From: Parus major
Taxonomy: Eukaryota; Chordata; Aves; Passeriformes; Paridae
Length of the DNA: 64,000 nucleotides
Assembly: GCF_001522545.3 (NCBI RefSeq)
Contig: NC_031768.1
Coordinates: 88,782,431 to 88,846,430, forward strand
Direction of reading: 5' to 3'
Part shown: piece after piece, positions 1 to 15,000 of the stretch
How the letters are laid out: the number at the start of each line of letters is the position of its first letter
Numbering within the stretch: position 1 is the stretch's first letter
Notes under the pieces: generated by a model
Told to the model about the DNA's origin: nothing
The model's database searches: none
The model's input: the letters and a program-made list of their open reading frames with translations, nothing else
Made by a program: the position numbers and the translations under genes

Positions 1-54
1 CCCAGGTGACAGCCCTCGAGCCCTGAGCTGAGATTGGCAGCATGTTGGAGGTTG
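1..54 (-). CDS. SIDT1: SIDT1 probable exon 11 (cut by window edge)
   Basis: A strong acceptor (CTTACTCCTGCAG) at 55-60 opens a frame in the phase that exon 10 demands. It reads [18 protein letters not shown] up to the window edge. Human has an NM..HPIAAST..GS segment here, so the match is suggestive only. No donor is visible before position 1. Confidence 0.45.
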
Positions 55-3000
55 CTGCAGGAGTAAGACACATCTTCTACTCATCACCTTGAATCCAATC
101 TCCCTCTCTTATGGAAGCTTGTCCTGTTGCTTTAAAAATCATTTGGAAACCCAGATCAGTGGGAAGAGGGCAAAAGCATTTCCCTATGGTCACGGCAGCA
201 AGGCACAAGCACAATTCCTAGGTCTGTCAGTCCTGTTCCACAAGGATACTCCCTCCTAATTTTAGACCGGGCTTTATTCTCTCAAGTGACCTGACAATCT
301 TCTCTCCCAAGTTACCCAAGATTTAAATCTGGACAAAGCAGGCAAGCCAAGGAGAAAAGGCACTCTGCCCTGTCTCTAACAGCCACTTTGGCCCCAGCTC
401 ACCCACTAATTTCCATTCCACTTCCCACTGTGAGAGTGAGTCAGCAGAGTAAATGTACCACACAAGGCGTGGTTCCTCTGGCTATTGCCTCCACCAGATA
501 GTGAGGATGTGGAAGGGAAGGTGTGCCATGGGATTAAAAGAAAAAAAAAAAGTGAACCATAGAAGCCAGAAATAAAATGGATAACAGGAGCAAAGAGGCA
601 CATGGAGTGGCAGGACATTCCAAGACCAATGGCAAAGACACATGGCTGAGCACTTCCATCCAGTTCCTTAGTGGGGAAAAGGAATGGGAGTAACAAAAAA
701 GGCAAGATCCAGGGGTACTTGTGAGGGAAGGAAATTACAGAAGGTGGGAAGGGGAGAAAAAAACAAAACAGAGAAAGCCAGTGTGTCCCCTGATCTGGAA
801 GACAGGGAAGATGCTAATTACCATTTTATAAGCATCAGTCAGACACACCCTAAAGAAATAATAGATGAAGAAACAGCGTGTGGGTAGGACATGATTCCTC
901 CCTAGAGGAAAGGACGTGGCTGCAACATGCAGTGCCAGGTACGTGAAAGCGGCAGTGGATTACAAGGTCACAGAAGCAGTAGGTGCCTCTGGGAGGAAAG
1001 CTGTAAACTATGAAGGAACTGTGCTCCTCTCTCCCTTCACAGGTATGCTGTTCAGCAGTCCTCCCTGCCCAGCAACCCAGTTCTCTACTCTCCAGCTCCA
1101 TACTTAGTCTAACTTCTGTGCCCTGCAGTTTCTTTGGGAACTTTCCAAACACCAGAATTTAACTTCCACCTCTCAGCAGGGCAGGTTAGAAGGCAGTTTC
1201 TAAGCTGGCTTCAGGACATTAAACCTCAGCTGCAGCATCAGCAGCACCCCCTGGGACTTCTGGTCTCACCTGACTGAGACTGTGCCTCCTTGTCTTAGAC
1301 AGTGATTCCTTGTCAGCACCCTGGAGCTCTTCCACAGCCTTGGACAGGTCCCTTCAGATTACCCAAACTCCCCAATACACAGGCCTTTCCCATTTCTCCT
1401 GTGCATTAAGATTTTCTCTTGTTTTACAGCAGGATCCATCCCAAATGGCATAAAATTAGAATATAGTTATGGACATTTTTACAGTTCCCTGTTCATGTTG
1501 TGAAAAAAAAACCCTTTCACATATATACCAAATACAGGGATATACGTGGATCTTAGTGGCTGACAAGGCAAGTCTAAGAATTCAGATGCCCCCAGGTGCT
1601 CAGTAGAAATATTAAGCCAATTAATACCAGTGAGAGTGAAGTTCCACTGCTGATCCTTTAAACACAGCTCAGTTATACTACCATGTTTATCTGATGGTAA
1701 GTAGCAGACCGGGGAGAGTGAAAATGCTCAGCATCAAAAAAGGAATAACATCAAGAACCTTTCAGCACTGCCAAAACAATGTCCTCCCTTCCTCCAGGAG
1801 AAAGGTACAAATGACCTCAGCCAGCACCAACGCTTTGTGCTGCTTTGCAGGCACTAAATATTTAATCAGAATGAAAAGACTCCCACATTTCACCAGAAAG
1901 CAAGAACTCCCAGTGCCCCCCATCCACATGATAAAAACTTCCGCCTTTCACTGGTAGCTTCTTCGATGCAGCTGTTTTTATAAGGTAGAAGGCTGCAGCT
2001 TGTGGAAATGTGGGTGCAGCGCAAAGTAAACTGAATCCAATGCCAACACAAATATCATAAACACCACTACCTAACTCTGTTAGTCATTCATTCACCTGGC
2101 TGTCTGCAACTCCCACTGAAAAACAATTTAACATTTAAATTCAATTAAGACATTAAAAGACCCCATGCTTAAACCAGGCAGAGGAATTCTTAAAGCATAG
2201 GAGCTGACATACTCAAAAGTGCCTTGTTTAAAGATCAAGAGACCTGGCATCAGGAACACTAGCCTTTAGCCAGGTCTAGGCAAGGCTTAGCCTTCCTCCA
2301 CCCCTTTAAAAGGTAGCTCCAAGGGAGGAGTCAGGACCAGGCTCAGGGCAGCTGGCTTCAAAGGCCCTCTCTTGAGAGGGCAGAGAGGAAGCTCTAACAT
2401 CTTTCCTCAGCACCAGAGACTATGTGAGCTACCAGGGAAGATAACTCCAGGACAGAAGGTACTTGACTGACAGCCTGCCCTTTGCCTGGCCTGGGGCCTG
2501 TTCACTCAAAGCAGTCACACAACAGATAAGAGACCTTACCATGCTCGGGGCTCAACCTCCCAGCTGAAGCCTTCCTCTGAACCCTGCAAAGCAACAGACA
2601 GCACTCAGGAGATAGCCAACAATTCTCATCACCTGCCAGCCATGGCAGGATTATCTAGGACACCAATAGGTAAATATGGTGCAAGCTCTATAAAATCAAA
2701 TAAATCCAACAAAAGAAACAAAATAAACAAACACACACAACAACAAAAAAGAAAAATACTGTTTGGACTAGACACAACTCAGCCATGACTGCTTGCTGTC
2801 CACCTCTTTAATTTCCAAAGCAACAGAGGGCTTTTTTATCCCCTCATCTATCCACCAGAGAGAGGACAGAATTTCCATGACTTATCCCATCCTAAACTGC
2901 TCAGTATCTTGGAAGAGACCTTCACACCACTTTTCCAAACCCATCTTCCCTGCTCAGGGGACTGAGCACGTATGAATTTACTGAAGGGGCAGCAGGATCT

Positions 3001-6000
3001 AGGGGCAATCATTAGCACTGCTAATGCTTTGATATTGCTCATGTCTAATAAGCTAACACTGCTTAAGAAGCCCTTATCACCTCCATCAATGCCGATGTCA
3101 AGCAGGAGATGGTCAAAAAAAAAAACACAGAAAACAAATAAACCCCCACCAACACAGAAAACTACCAGCAAAAAGTACATATTTAAGTAACTTCATTGAA
3201 TTGTTCAAATGAAATGTATTTTCACTGATGTGTCCTGAAGTTAAGCCATGCCCATGCAGACATTCTTCTCAACACAAGCCCAGACACCAAAGTTTGGGCA
3301 GGGGAGACAGGTAAGGAAGGAAACCAGCATTCTTGGGACTCCAAGGCCCTATTTGTGTCACTGCCACTTTTTGCAGTACTCAGTCCAGCATGCTGTCATA
3401 CTCCATATCCCAGACTGATCCCCTCACAATTCCCACCATCTGCCCAGTGTCCTTACACAGGAAAACACAGGGTTGGGGCACTACAAGATCTAGGGGGCAG
3501 ACCCTTAAATTTTCATCCATCCCATGGTCCCCACAGCAGAGGAAGAAGTGTTTTCTGGCTGATGGTCAGTAAGAGCCCATTGAGTAGTCATGGCCTTCTT
3601 CAGCTGCTCTGCTTAGATGCTTGCCACCCCACTCATCCCATATTTTCTGCAGGGTGTGGTGTCCCTGATGAAAAGAAACAGAAAGGCTGTTCTTTTATAA
3701 CCCCTCAACTCACCTAATGTAGTGCACAAAAGCAACAATCACTGAGCCCAGGTAAAAGGAGAGGAAACCCAGGAAGCTGAAGAACATGGCCTGCACATAA
3801 ACAGACTCTGAGGAAAGAGAAGGGATCAGTCAGCTCACAAAGCAGGAACAGCACTTCTCAGGGTTAGTACTCTTCCCAATACCACCTTGTAAAAATGCCC
3901 AGTCCCAAACAGCCCTACCAAACCCATTTGCTTTCTTCAAAAGGAATCGACAGAACTTGTTCAGCACTATCTCCCCCCACTTCTTTACCCCCAGTGTTAG
4001 CTGGTGTGCCACACAGCCCTTCCTGGAAGGGAGCAGGCTCCAAGTGGTTTTGTCTCCTTTGCTGGTGCTTTCTGCACCATTCCTTGAGAGGCTGCTCAGT
4101 CATACCCCTCTATTCAGAAGTGCCAAGTTCCCCTGTGAAGTTGCATTGTAGTGCCCAAAGACACTGACTTTTAATGGAGGGCACAATCGTCACTTGAAGG
4201 TTCTTTGTCCGCTGCAGGTTCCAGGTACGGTTGACATTCCCTGTGAGAGGCACAGTGTACAGCAAATATAAAAACAATCAACATTAATCATTTCTGGCAC
4301 TGATCTTGGTTCTCTGAACTTGCAAAAACAACAGGGTCTGGCTTTTCACTAAAATGTGTCGGTGGTTTTGCTTTAAACTTTTCTCTGCACTATCAATATA
4401 CAGCCTTTCTTGAATGTTTCCCCCTTTTTCCTTGTTTGTAACCTGTTTTTTAGACTAGAAATCCCTGCTTGAGCATTCTATATATTGCTTAATTCTGGAT
4501 GTCTGAATCCCAAAGGCATCTCATCTCCTACTCATTTAATCCCCAAAGGAGGGATTCTCTCATTAGAGGTAGTGGGAGTCCATTTTTGCCTTTGGCCAAA
4601 TCTCTGTAAGTAAAACATTTCTGTGCAGGATGCCACTCTAGAAACTCGCTCTGTTTCTGCAGGGCTTAGCACACCTGGCCAGTACAGCTCTGCTGATGAG
4701 TGAATGACACCCCAAAGGGCACAGTTCTTTTTCTGGGGGAAAACTGGGGCAGAAAGGTGGCAGGGGAGTAGTTAAAAGCTGTTGAGGAGCCCAGTATATC
4801 TGTTGGTTGCAGTCTTGCTTCTTCTACAGGGAGGAAACTTTGAGGCTTTGAGAATGGGAATGTTCCCACTCCAGTTACAGCCACCACATGACTGGTGGAG
4901 ACTTTGCTTTTACCACTGCCCAGCAAGTGGGGATACAGTATTTTCTGGTTGGAAAAGACACCAGAACAAGCATTTTGTAAAATTATTCTCCCAAAATTTC
5001 CAATTTTTCCTGTTCCTCCAAGTTCAGAGATGTCACATATCCCAAGATAGCAGTAGAAGATGCTCTCCAGAGGAACTGAGACTCCATGGAGCCAGGAGGA
5101 TAACCCAGCAGCAGGGAGCAGAGGTGAGAACCAAACAAAAAGCTGTAAGGAGAATTGCCTGGATGTTTCCAGTGTCTCCCAAGGCATCAGTGGTGCTGCT
5201 GAAAAGCACATAACCCTAGCATGTCAGGCACCATACTAGCCGGCCCTCTCCTGCACTTAAAAAGACTTTTAACCTGCCCAACAGTATCAGATTGATACTT
5301 CACTCTTCCTCAGAACTACCTGGATAGGACAGACCTACACAACCACCTGGTGGTATCCCACAGGAAGGTCCCCAAAGGCACACACTGCTCCATCACTCAG
5401 ATGCAGCAATCAAATCCACCTCCCAGAACAACTTACCATGAATTGAAGAAGGCACAGAACCCCCACAGGCATAATCCTCTGGCTTGATGACAAACACAAC
5501 AAAGAACTGCTCACCTGGGAAATCTTTTCTCTGCACAGAAGGATGGAAGAAGACAGAAAATCCATGAGACACAAAGCCTCTCCCCTCCAATAGGTCACAG
5601 ATCAGGTTTTAATTGCTACACAGGCACCAGAAAACACTGTGACACAAATCAGCATCTCACCTGCACTGTTATGGCTGCCTGCTTTGTCATGGACTGATAA
5701 ACTCCATTAAACTCCACGTTATGGTCCAGGTCATACACTGGGCACTAAAACAGACAACTAAGAGTTAAACCAGGGACAACATCCAAACTATTTTCAAAGG
5801 AAGCCAGCTGGAAAGAACAGCATAAAAAGGCCCCAGTTGGGGTATCCAAGGGAACAGAACATCTTGCATGTCTGTATGCTCCTACACTGGAGAACCTTGC
5901 ATTATTCAGAAAGTGGGGGAAAGAAAATAAGGATGGGGCTATTTCCCAGCTGCAAGCAGCAGCCAACCTTCGTGACAGGGAACACCCCAGGAAAGGGGAT

Positions 6001-9000
6001 GAAATATACAGAAAGGAAATCAAACTGTAAAGGAAAAAAAGACATCATGTCTGAATATCAGAAGTTCTCCAAGCTGCCTTGAGCCAGGGGAGAGTCAAGG
6101 GAACAGCACTGTTCCCTCCCTGAGCCACCAACATTCCACCCAACACCCTCCATGGTGGGACAGACCCATATCACAGGGCAGCAGGAAACCTCACAAGGGA
6201 TACATAAACTCCTTATGTGGAATGTGTTCCCTATGGATAGGCTAAAAAGGAACAGCTTGTTCACCTATTTACAACAAAAGTCTCTGTATGAGCTGCTTGA
6301 ACTCAGCATCTCTGTCTTGGCCTCCTTCCCACAGAATTTACATTCCTCTTCCAGGGGCTCCCTTCACCCCCACCACCAGGGCAAAGCCCTGCCTTGGGCT
6401 TTTCCCTCTGCAGGGCACAGACCCCTCACAGCTGGACACAGCTCCAGCAGGCAGCTCCTTACCCTTCTCTGCTCCAACTTACCACAATATCCTGGACAGA
6501 GACAACTGAGCATGGGTAGGCTGCATCAGACACCACATTAATAATGACTGAATCGACATCCTGAGGAAATTTGTACAGAAAATACTGCAGAGAAAGAAGA
6601 GTACAAGAGTCATGATCCAGAAATCACCCTAGGCATTATCTTCAGCACCTTCCAAAGATACCTGAAGAGCGCTAGATGGGCTTTGGGGTTGGATGTGGAT
6701 GGTTTTCAAAAAAAAATCAGATTTCAAATATTAAGAATTTACACTACAGAAGAGCAGATTAAATATATACAGGCAGCTGTATATATACCCTTGCACAGTA
6801 TGCTATTAGACACAAATATCTTCAACATGCAAAATACAGCATAGCTTCTGCTCCCTTAAGCTTTTTTCCACCTGATGAAGCAAAAGTGACTGCATTTTAC
6901 ACCCAATTCCATTTTATGTTGATATGAGCAATTTCCAGATGTCTCCTTAGTGCTGGCTGTACTTTTACATATGGAAAACATCACAGAGCTTTCTCAAATG
7001 GGTTGCCTCAAAGACAGACCATGAACAGTATTAGGTCAAATGGCTGAAACTCTGTCAAGAGTTTCATAAATAAATGATTTATATTAGTCGTAGGATTTAG
7101 GATTGTTTATTTGCTTTGATGGCAAAAACAACGGGGGTTTCTCTTTGCACTTCAGCTTTGAAAATAATTTAGCTGTAACTAAAAAAATTTGTGAGACACT
7201 AATATCTGGCAATATTCCTGCTTTTTCTTTTTTTTCATCTCCTTCTTTGAGCAGGCCCACAGGACAGTTGTGGGGTTAGAAAAGGGTGTTTTTTCAGATC
7301 TGAGCAAAAAGATGTCCCAGGCAATATCATTATTTGTATACTTGTGCAGTAAAAAGTTTGATGCACTACCCCAGCCAGCTGCTGGAGAAGTGGGGCTCCC
7401 ATGCCTGCTCCAGCAGGCAGGCTTGTTGCAAGGGCTCTCATCATCCCGCTGGGAGGCCAGAGCCTGAGAGCTCAGGCTCCAAGCCACAGCTACCACGAGG
7501 GGCTGATGGGCACCTCATTCCCCCTGAGAGGGACACAAGGCTGAGGAGTGGCACCAGCCACCTTCCTCCCTTCCACAGGGTCAGCAGGCAGCCACTGCTG
7601 CCACACTGGAAGCCACCACCACCCCTGCTCCAAAACCATCACCTGAGACTGTCCCAACTGTAGAGATCCTTTCTGGCACATAAACTTTAATGTTGAGCAA
7701 GGGCCAGCTGTTTCCTCTTTCTCTTCCCCCATGCCATTCCCAAGAATTATGGCTCCCAAGTGGGAGGGCAGGGATAAGCAGGAAACCACCCAAGCCTTTT
7801 CCAAGTTGGTCATTTCTACTAGATTTATTCCTATCACCCCTCTCCAAGCAGGGCCCCTTCCCTGCTGAAGGAGCACTGGCTCCAACCACAAGTCCCTACA
7901 AAGTGCAAACTCACCGAGCCAGTTTCCTTAGCAGAGCATGTTTTATCTGCACCAAGTAAGGACATGGGCAGACTGAGCTCCTTGTGTTCCCACGGGCACT
8001 TTTTCCCCTTGGAAGGTTTTAGGTGCACAAGAACCACCTTCTAGTTCATGAGCACTCTTCTATAATTTCCTCTAAGCCACGCTTGCACCAGGGTACAGAA
8101 TTAACACAAGGGCATTGAGGTCAGCAGTTCTCTGCTGCACACACTGCAAATGTTATAAACGTGTCCAGCCAACAGTTCTCACCTGTACAAGCATATCCAA
8201 TTTCTGTTTCTGCCCTCAGGCACAAACTGGGTTCCAGACAACATCTCCTTCAGTTGTTTTATCTTTTTACAACAGACATCTAGATTTTAAATCATCTTTT
8301 TTTTTCTTCCCCCCATAGACTGCTTAATACTTTGATTTACAAAAACTTCAGCATTATACTAATTGAGAAGCAGCCTTCCTTCATACACCCAGTTATTAAA
8401 AGTCATAAATCTCATATTATTAATTGTGACCAAAAAAAATCAGACCACAGTCACAAAATTAACTTCATATCCTAAACACTCTATATTCAAATTACAAAAT
8501 TAGCACTTATTAAGAGTCACCATTATTCCCCATGCTTCAGTAGTATACAATACTGCATGAATCTGCAAACCAAATTACGACATTTGACAGCAAAAAGGAT
8601 TAGCTAGGATGTCTGGTAACACAAAACCCAAAATTAAATGGTGTTATTAACAGTGAAAGCAACAACAAAAACAGAGTCCCAGTCAGCCTGGGTAAATCCT
8701 ACTCCTTCCTAGCTCTACAAGTTCTTATATCTCTACAGTTACTGCCAACAGCATTTTCATTCAAGAGAGGATTTGTATCTGCAGAGCTCTAAACAAAGCT
8801 GTTCAGCTGGAGATGCTGCTCATATGTGCCTCCTTCTGAACTAACAGAATTGATGCCTTAAGTTTTAGCTTTCATATTTTCCAGATTCGGTACTGCATTG
8901 GTATATAACTCTGAACTTCACATAAAGTGTCAGCAAGTTCTCCTCACAGTGTAGTTAGACAAAACAATCCATTTCCAGCCCAAGAACCAAGGACAACGTT

Positions 9001-12000
9001 GCAGCTTCAGGCCCAAAAAGTATAAACAGCAAATTGAGGAGAGCAATCTGGGAGGATGTGACTTCATACCCTGAAGCTGTAATAGGACAATTAACCCAAA
9101 TATGTAAATGGACCAAAACTTATAAAAGTGTGAAAACTCGTGACCTATGGTCCATCTTGGGTGTAGCTTCAACCAGGCTCTTGTACTGCCCAAGGTGTAT
9201 CCTTTTGAAGGCCTTTTTAAAAAATACCTGCTTTATTCCTCTAACACTGTCTGGCTTCTGTTCCAGGTAGCCTCTCAAGCAATCAGTAACAGGCATTTCA
9301 TTATCACCTTTCAGCCTAACCTGCTGCCCTATGCAAGGAATAGCAGTCTGAGTTCTTATGCACTTTTACAGCTTCTCTATTTATGTGTTTATTTTTTCCA
9401 GTAAAGACTGTATCTTGACAAGTTATGCTCAGGCAAGTAAGCCGGAACTGGCAGGAACACAACACTGATGTGTATCACCTCACAGAAATGCAGCAGCCCA
9501 ACGGCCTCCGGACTTCTGGACATTTCTGTGATTTCATGACATGCCAGTACCATTCATTTCCTCTGCTCATGGGTTTTGGGAGGATCTAAACGTGTCCCTA
9601 GAGTGACTGAAACACTGTTACCTCTTCACTGTACCCAGAGAAAATTCAACAGTAAGGAAATTTCCCTGCATCCTAAGACGGAATGCCCAGTCATAAAATA
9701 TTTGCTACCTAACAAAAGATCACATCAATCACCTGGATGTGGTAAGACATACAAGCAATCTACACAGGATTCCTCCTTACCTGGGGTTGGGAAGGGCTGG
9801 CAGTGAAGTTAAAGGCTTTGTTGGTCCTAGAAAACAAATGCCAGAATGTTGATGTCTAAAACTTTCAGAGCTGGAACACACACAAAGTACCTTCAGATTA
9901 AACAAAAGAAAAATCTTTATTTTTTTCCTGGCTAGGAAAAACAAAGGAAGAGTAGGCAGACAGACCAAGTCCTTTAAGTGATGTTCAAGTGATACATTAA
10001 ATTGCATTTGTATTCTCACATGCCAGCTTACTCAAGTTGGAAGTTCTCCAGCCTGGTGACTAGGAGCTCATATGCAATATTGAACGGTGCCATGGAAGCG
10101 ACGTCCACAAATATAATCTGGTCAGAGGGTCTTGTTTCAGGTGTTGGCTCAGCAGGACAGAGGGTCCGACTCACTTCTTGGTAATTGTAGGTCCTCTGAT
10201 AGCTGCAACAGCCAGGAGAAGGAGGGAAGAGAAAGTTGGATGGAAAAGAGAGAGAGAAAGAGAGTAGTTAAAAAGTTTTTCAGCACTAGTAAGAATGGCA
10301 TCATTTTTCCCCTGCTTGCATAACTGAAATTCTCATCTGAAAGGCCACAGGAGCACTCACTGTTTTACTCAGCATTCAAGCTCCACCTCTGTTGCCTCCT
10401 GCAATCTGCACAAGGGACTGGTCATGCTCAACATTTCACTTCCCTCGGGGATGCCCAAGGCAGCTGTGGATCTCTAACATCTGCCATTTAGTGGAGGCAA
10501 AGAGAGCACTGACAGCCACCGCTGCACCCATCGCCTGCATCAGGCAAAACACTGCAGGATATCTGCTGCTGGCTTCAGGATTCAGTCACAAGATGAAGCT
10601 TCACATCTTAAATGGTCTAAGGTGCCTGAAAATTCTCTGTTTGGAGCCCAGCAAACTCTAGGGTTAAGGAAGATACAAAGCAGCATTGCTCTCATGAATA
10701 AGCAGCCCCAAAACAACCACCCCCTAGAATAAGTTTAACTTAGATGTTCCTGAGGTGAGAAGCAGAAGCTCTTTTTCCCCAAATGCACTGTTACACAGAA
10801 GTTATGCTGCTCGTTCAAGAGCCTGTTCAAACCCTGCCCCAAACCAGAGCCCAGGAACTACCTGCACACATGGTAGGCAACTGTGGAATGACAGCAGCGA
10901 TGTGTGGTAGATTCAGCGACTGGTGTCACAGGCAGATTCCCCTCAGACAAGCCTCCTGGTACTCTGTGTACATATCTGAGAAGCTAAGAGCCAAGAGCAG
11001 GCTGCCAAGTAAGAGGTTACCTATCAAATCCTGGTCTTCCTACACCCAGCTGGCAGTGAGCAAGAATGCTCTGAAAGCAAGCCCGGCAATCTACACAGGT
11101 TACAAGGTGTAGCATGTGAGGGAGGCTGCTGATGAATACAGCTGGTAGAGGAGTGTGTCACAAAGAAGAGACTCCAGTACTTACAGGCCTCGAAAAATCA
11201 GTGGGACCTGCCATGACAGCACCCCCTTCTGCTGGCGAACTACAAAGAGGACGGGGTATCGGAGGTTCTCGGAGCTGCTGTTCACGTACACCCGCACTGC
11301 ATCTACCTGTGGGAAAAGAGAGCATAAGCTAAAGGTTGACAACAAGGCAGCTCCAAATCTAGGTGGGAGAAGCCTTTCCCCCTTCCTCATTCTGACCCAG
11401 GTGCTGACAATATGCACAGGGAGATCAGCAGTGCTTATCACTAGACTAATTATTCCGATCCAGAAGCCATACCGAAGTGCCTCTCTGCTGATAATGCAGT
11501 CCAGAACCACAGCCCTGTGCCCAGCTCAGAGGTGACTAACAGACAAGATACAGTGGACAAATGCTGGTTCCATAAGAGAGTTCAGTAGCTTCTGTTGGGA
11601 GCAACCTACATAACTTATCTTATAAAAATTAAGCAAACAGATACAGACACACAGACCCAAAGCCGCAACTAAGGATTTTCTTGCTGGGACTCTTATGCAC
11701 CCAACACAATCAACTTTATTAGGAAAGTCACAAAGATGACATCAATAGCCAAGGATGAAAAAGCAGATTAGCAGCTGGCTCTCATGTAAACAATTCCAAT
11801 ATAACCATAATCCCACTTAACAAAACAGGAATACATTGCTGACTGCCATCAAGTGGACAAGAAAGGCTGCTTGTGAGAAAGGGTTTTAATGCAGCCCATT
11901 GCACCAGCAACTGAAATTTCTCCTTACGTTATCATTGGCCACCACATGATTGCAGAGGTAGGACAGCTGTGGTGTACAACACCTTCAGTTCACTATTTGA

Positions 12001-15000
12001 GAAGCAAGAAGTTTGTCTGCACCAAATGAAAATGTCACTATTTCCATTTGAAAACAGCATCCCTTCAGGTCCCTCTTCAGAACTGTAGACATTGATCAAG
12101 AATATAAAATACAAGAGTGCATAACTCATCATATGATAAGAAACAGTCCATCTCGATTAGAGGCCTTGAAATAATGAAAGTATATTAAGTAGATAATATA
12201 TACACATTTTAAACCTGCCACATCCTGAAAGATTATAATGGGCTCTCACTAGACCACTAAAAGACTGCTCATAGATATTCTGACTTTACACCCTCCAAGA
12301 AGAGTAAAGGTACAAGGAGGTAGCACCTTCTGAAAAGAACATACAGAATTAGGAGGTAGATGAAGAGTTATCAGAGGCAGCAGCTTATTCTTACCCTGAG
12401 GGCACCAGTTTCAGAGAAATAACTTATATCTGCAATTCCAAGTAAAAAAAAAATCCTATTTATTCTTGTTTGGTGATTCTAGGCTCACATGGGAGTTGAG
12501 TCTAGTAGAACAAAACACCTCCCTGAAAGCCATAATCATTATCAGTTTTCCTGACACCATAATACAGAGGTGACAGACACCAATTCCTAAAAAATTAAGT
12601 CTTCAACAAAAAAAAGCCAAATAATTTAATTAAAACCCCCTTGAAATAGAAGGGCAGACATTAGAATCTTTCTCCATTGCCTTCCAGCATCTAAACCTTT
12701 GCAAAGCTTTTTTGGTCTGCTTTCCAGTTTTTCCTTCCAGTCACAAAAACTATATACGCAATTTTGTTTCTAAGTATGTTTCACCATAAGGTGCTAAAAC
12801 AAAGTTAAAAACAGCACCACAAAGCAAAACACACAAGGAACACCTGAAGGGTGTCACCACAGGCAGCACTGGAAGGTAACTCGGCAGCTTCCTCAGTCCC
12901 TGTGGCTGGCCCGAGGGAGCCGAGCCAGCACACATTGGTGTAACCTGGAAACACAAGGACTGGGCTGGACAAGCTCCTGCCTGTTTGCTGGTGTTTGCTG
13001 TGACAAGGAATGAAGACATGAACGAAGCAACTGGAACTGAACAAGAAAACAAATCTAAGGAGCATGAAGACACGGTGGTCAAGCCAGTCTCCTGCAAGGA
13101 CATGGAACAATTCTCCACCCAAAGGGAAAACAGCTATCACTGCAGAAAGGACACATTTCAGCTAGCAGTCCAGCAGCTTTTTGCCCATGAAACAGTTCAA
13201 GCAAGCCCACCTCCACAGGTGAAGTGATTCTCACTTGCCTCAGGTTGGACATGGCTCTGTGAATGCTCCAGGGCTCAGCACATCAGTTCAATGCAATGGG
13301 GAGCTCACATCAAACTCAAAGCAAATAGCACTACTGGCTTATGCATCCTCAACTATCCATAAATACAAGCCGGAGATGGAGAAATTCTCTTCTCCGTTGA
13401 CTTCACGAATACAGACCATAACCCAGGACATAAGTTATGTATATACAGCAGATCATCAGATTTTCTTAATTGTACATGAATTTGTGTACATTAAATGAGT
13501 ACAATTCATTCCCAGCCCTCCCAGCCTCTCCTTCTAGGAGAAGTATTCCAGTGCCTTCATCAGCTTTGTGGCTCTGCACTGGACTCACTCAAGTAAGTCC
13601 ATACCTTCCTTATACTGGGCAGTCCAGAACTGGACACAGGCAGGATCACCTAGAGCCAGATGTTCATGGATGGAGACTCCACAACCTCTCTTGGAGACCT
13701 GTTATGATTATTGACCATCCTCAGTAAGAAAATAAAGTTTCCCATCTATCCTACAGAAAGGCAAGGGAAGGGAAACAAAAACATTGGTGATTAATGCTCT
13801 GATAGAGAAAAGTCTGAGAAGTGGGAGAAAGTCCCTGCCCTCTGCTGTGATCCAGCAGCCAGACTCCTCATTTGGTTCCCCTCTCTCCACAAAACTAAGC
13901 TGATTATACACCACCTACAACATTTATTCAGCTTTGCTGCTGATTCCATTATCTTATAATACGTGTAGGAAATAGGAATATCATGAGAGGGAGGTAAGAG
14001 TCTCAAGACTCAAAATTCTTTTAAATCTAAGCACTTACCCACATGAAAACTGTATATGCCATATTACTACTATAATGACATCTCTACATCCTTACTGTGC
14101 TCAGCACTCCATATTTGCTCTCTGTAACAGATGGTTATAGCTCCTTTGCCCTGCTCCCCTAAAAGTCCATTTTCAGGTGCCTTGAGCTCTTTTTGGTCTG
14201 ATAATATCTAGGGCAATATCCAGCCGCTTTAAGGCAGGATCACCTATGGCTAAGTATGGGCTCACAGATGGGATACCACTACACTTCTTTCTCCCCCTGT
14301 CACCTTTCTCTCTGCACTCTACACAGGCAGAGCTGCTTCCCAGGCCATATTCAAAAAGGGTGCCTCAAACAGAGAGGAGCATCAGAAAGTCAGAAGCAAC
14401 AGTTACAGAGCAGCTCATTAAGAAGATCACAGTGTACTTCAAATGCACCTCAATATACCAACAATTCACTTGCAATGAATACCTCTGCTCCTCCTACATT
14501 TGCACATACCCAGGTCAATCAGGAGCATCACACTGCCCCATCAACATCTTGACTATAAAGTCCAGGAAACAAACAGGGTGATTAAGAAGCTGGACAGATG
14601 GCAATTGAGGTTCCAGTCCATCTAGTTATTTACCCTGCTGCCATCACCACAGCAACACAGAGCCTCCTGTGGGCAGATCCTGCACTTCCAGTGGAGGGGC
14701 CAGATCCCAGCCCCAGGGTGCAGCTCTGCTCTCCCCTCAGGATCTCAGGGATACAGCAGCAGCTCCCACCAGATTTGGTTGATGGGTATCTTTCTTATAC
14801 AACAGCCATTTCTGCCAAACACTGGAATGAAACAGGTGGGATTTGCCTGCTGGCCAAACCTGCACAAGAAGTTCCTAATTAATGGTTGAAGACTTGGAAA
14901 TAAGCTTGGGCATAAGTCCAGCAAAATGCATCTTTTTATGAGTGCAATTATGAGGAAGCTTAGGAAAGTGCAGAAAGAATTACCATTTAACTGCAACCAG

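Larger units (their letters stand above)
55..5660. other. SIDT1 introns 6 to 10
   Basis: Non-coding spacing between SIDT1 exons: 55-2539, 2584-3713, 3808-4168, 4241-5436 and 5531-5660. Only A-rich stretches (for example 2695-2760 and 3115-3175) and a small hairpin at about 2361-2378 with 8-bp arms (GCCCTCTC) were noticed. Open frames in both directions at 4666-5213 resemble no protein family. Confidence 0.6.
5745..11184. other. SIDT1 introns 2 to 5
   Basis: Introns 5745-6482, 6585-9780, 9827-10031 and 10203-11184. The largest, intron 4, has a GC-richer block at about 7360-7900 surrounded by AT-rich DNA. Nothing in it could be assigned to a gene, RNA or repeat family. Confidence 0.6.

Noticed and set aside
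4666..5213. Overlapping 181-codon (minus) and 143-codon (plus) frames in SIDT1 intron 7
   Set aside because: Frames on both strands of the same DNA with no recognisable motif; probably chance openness in a stop-poor stretch.
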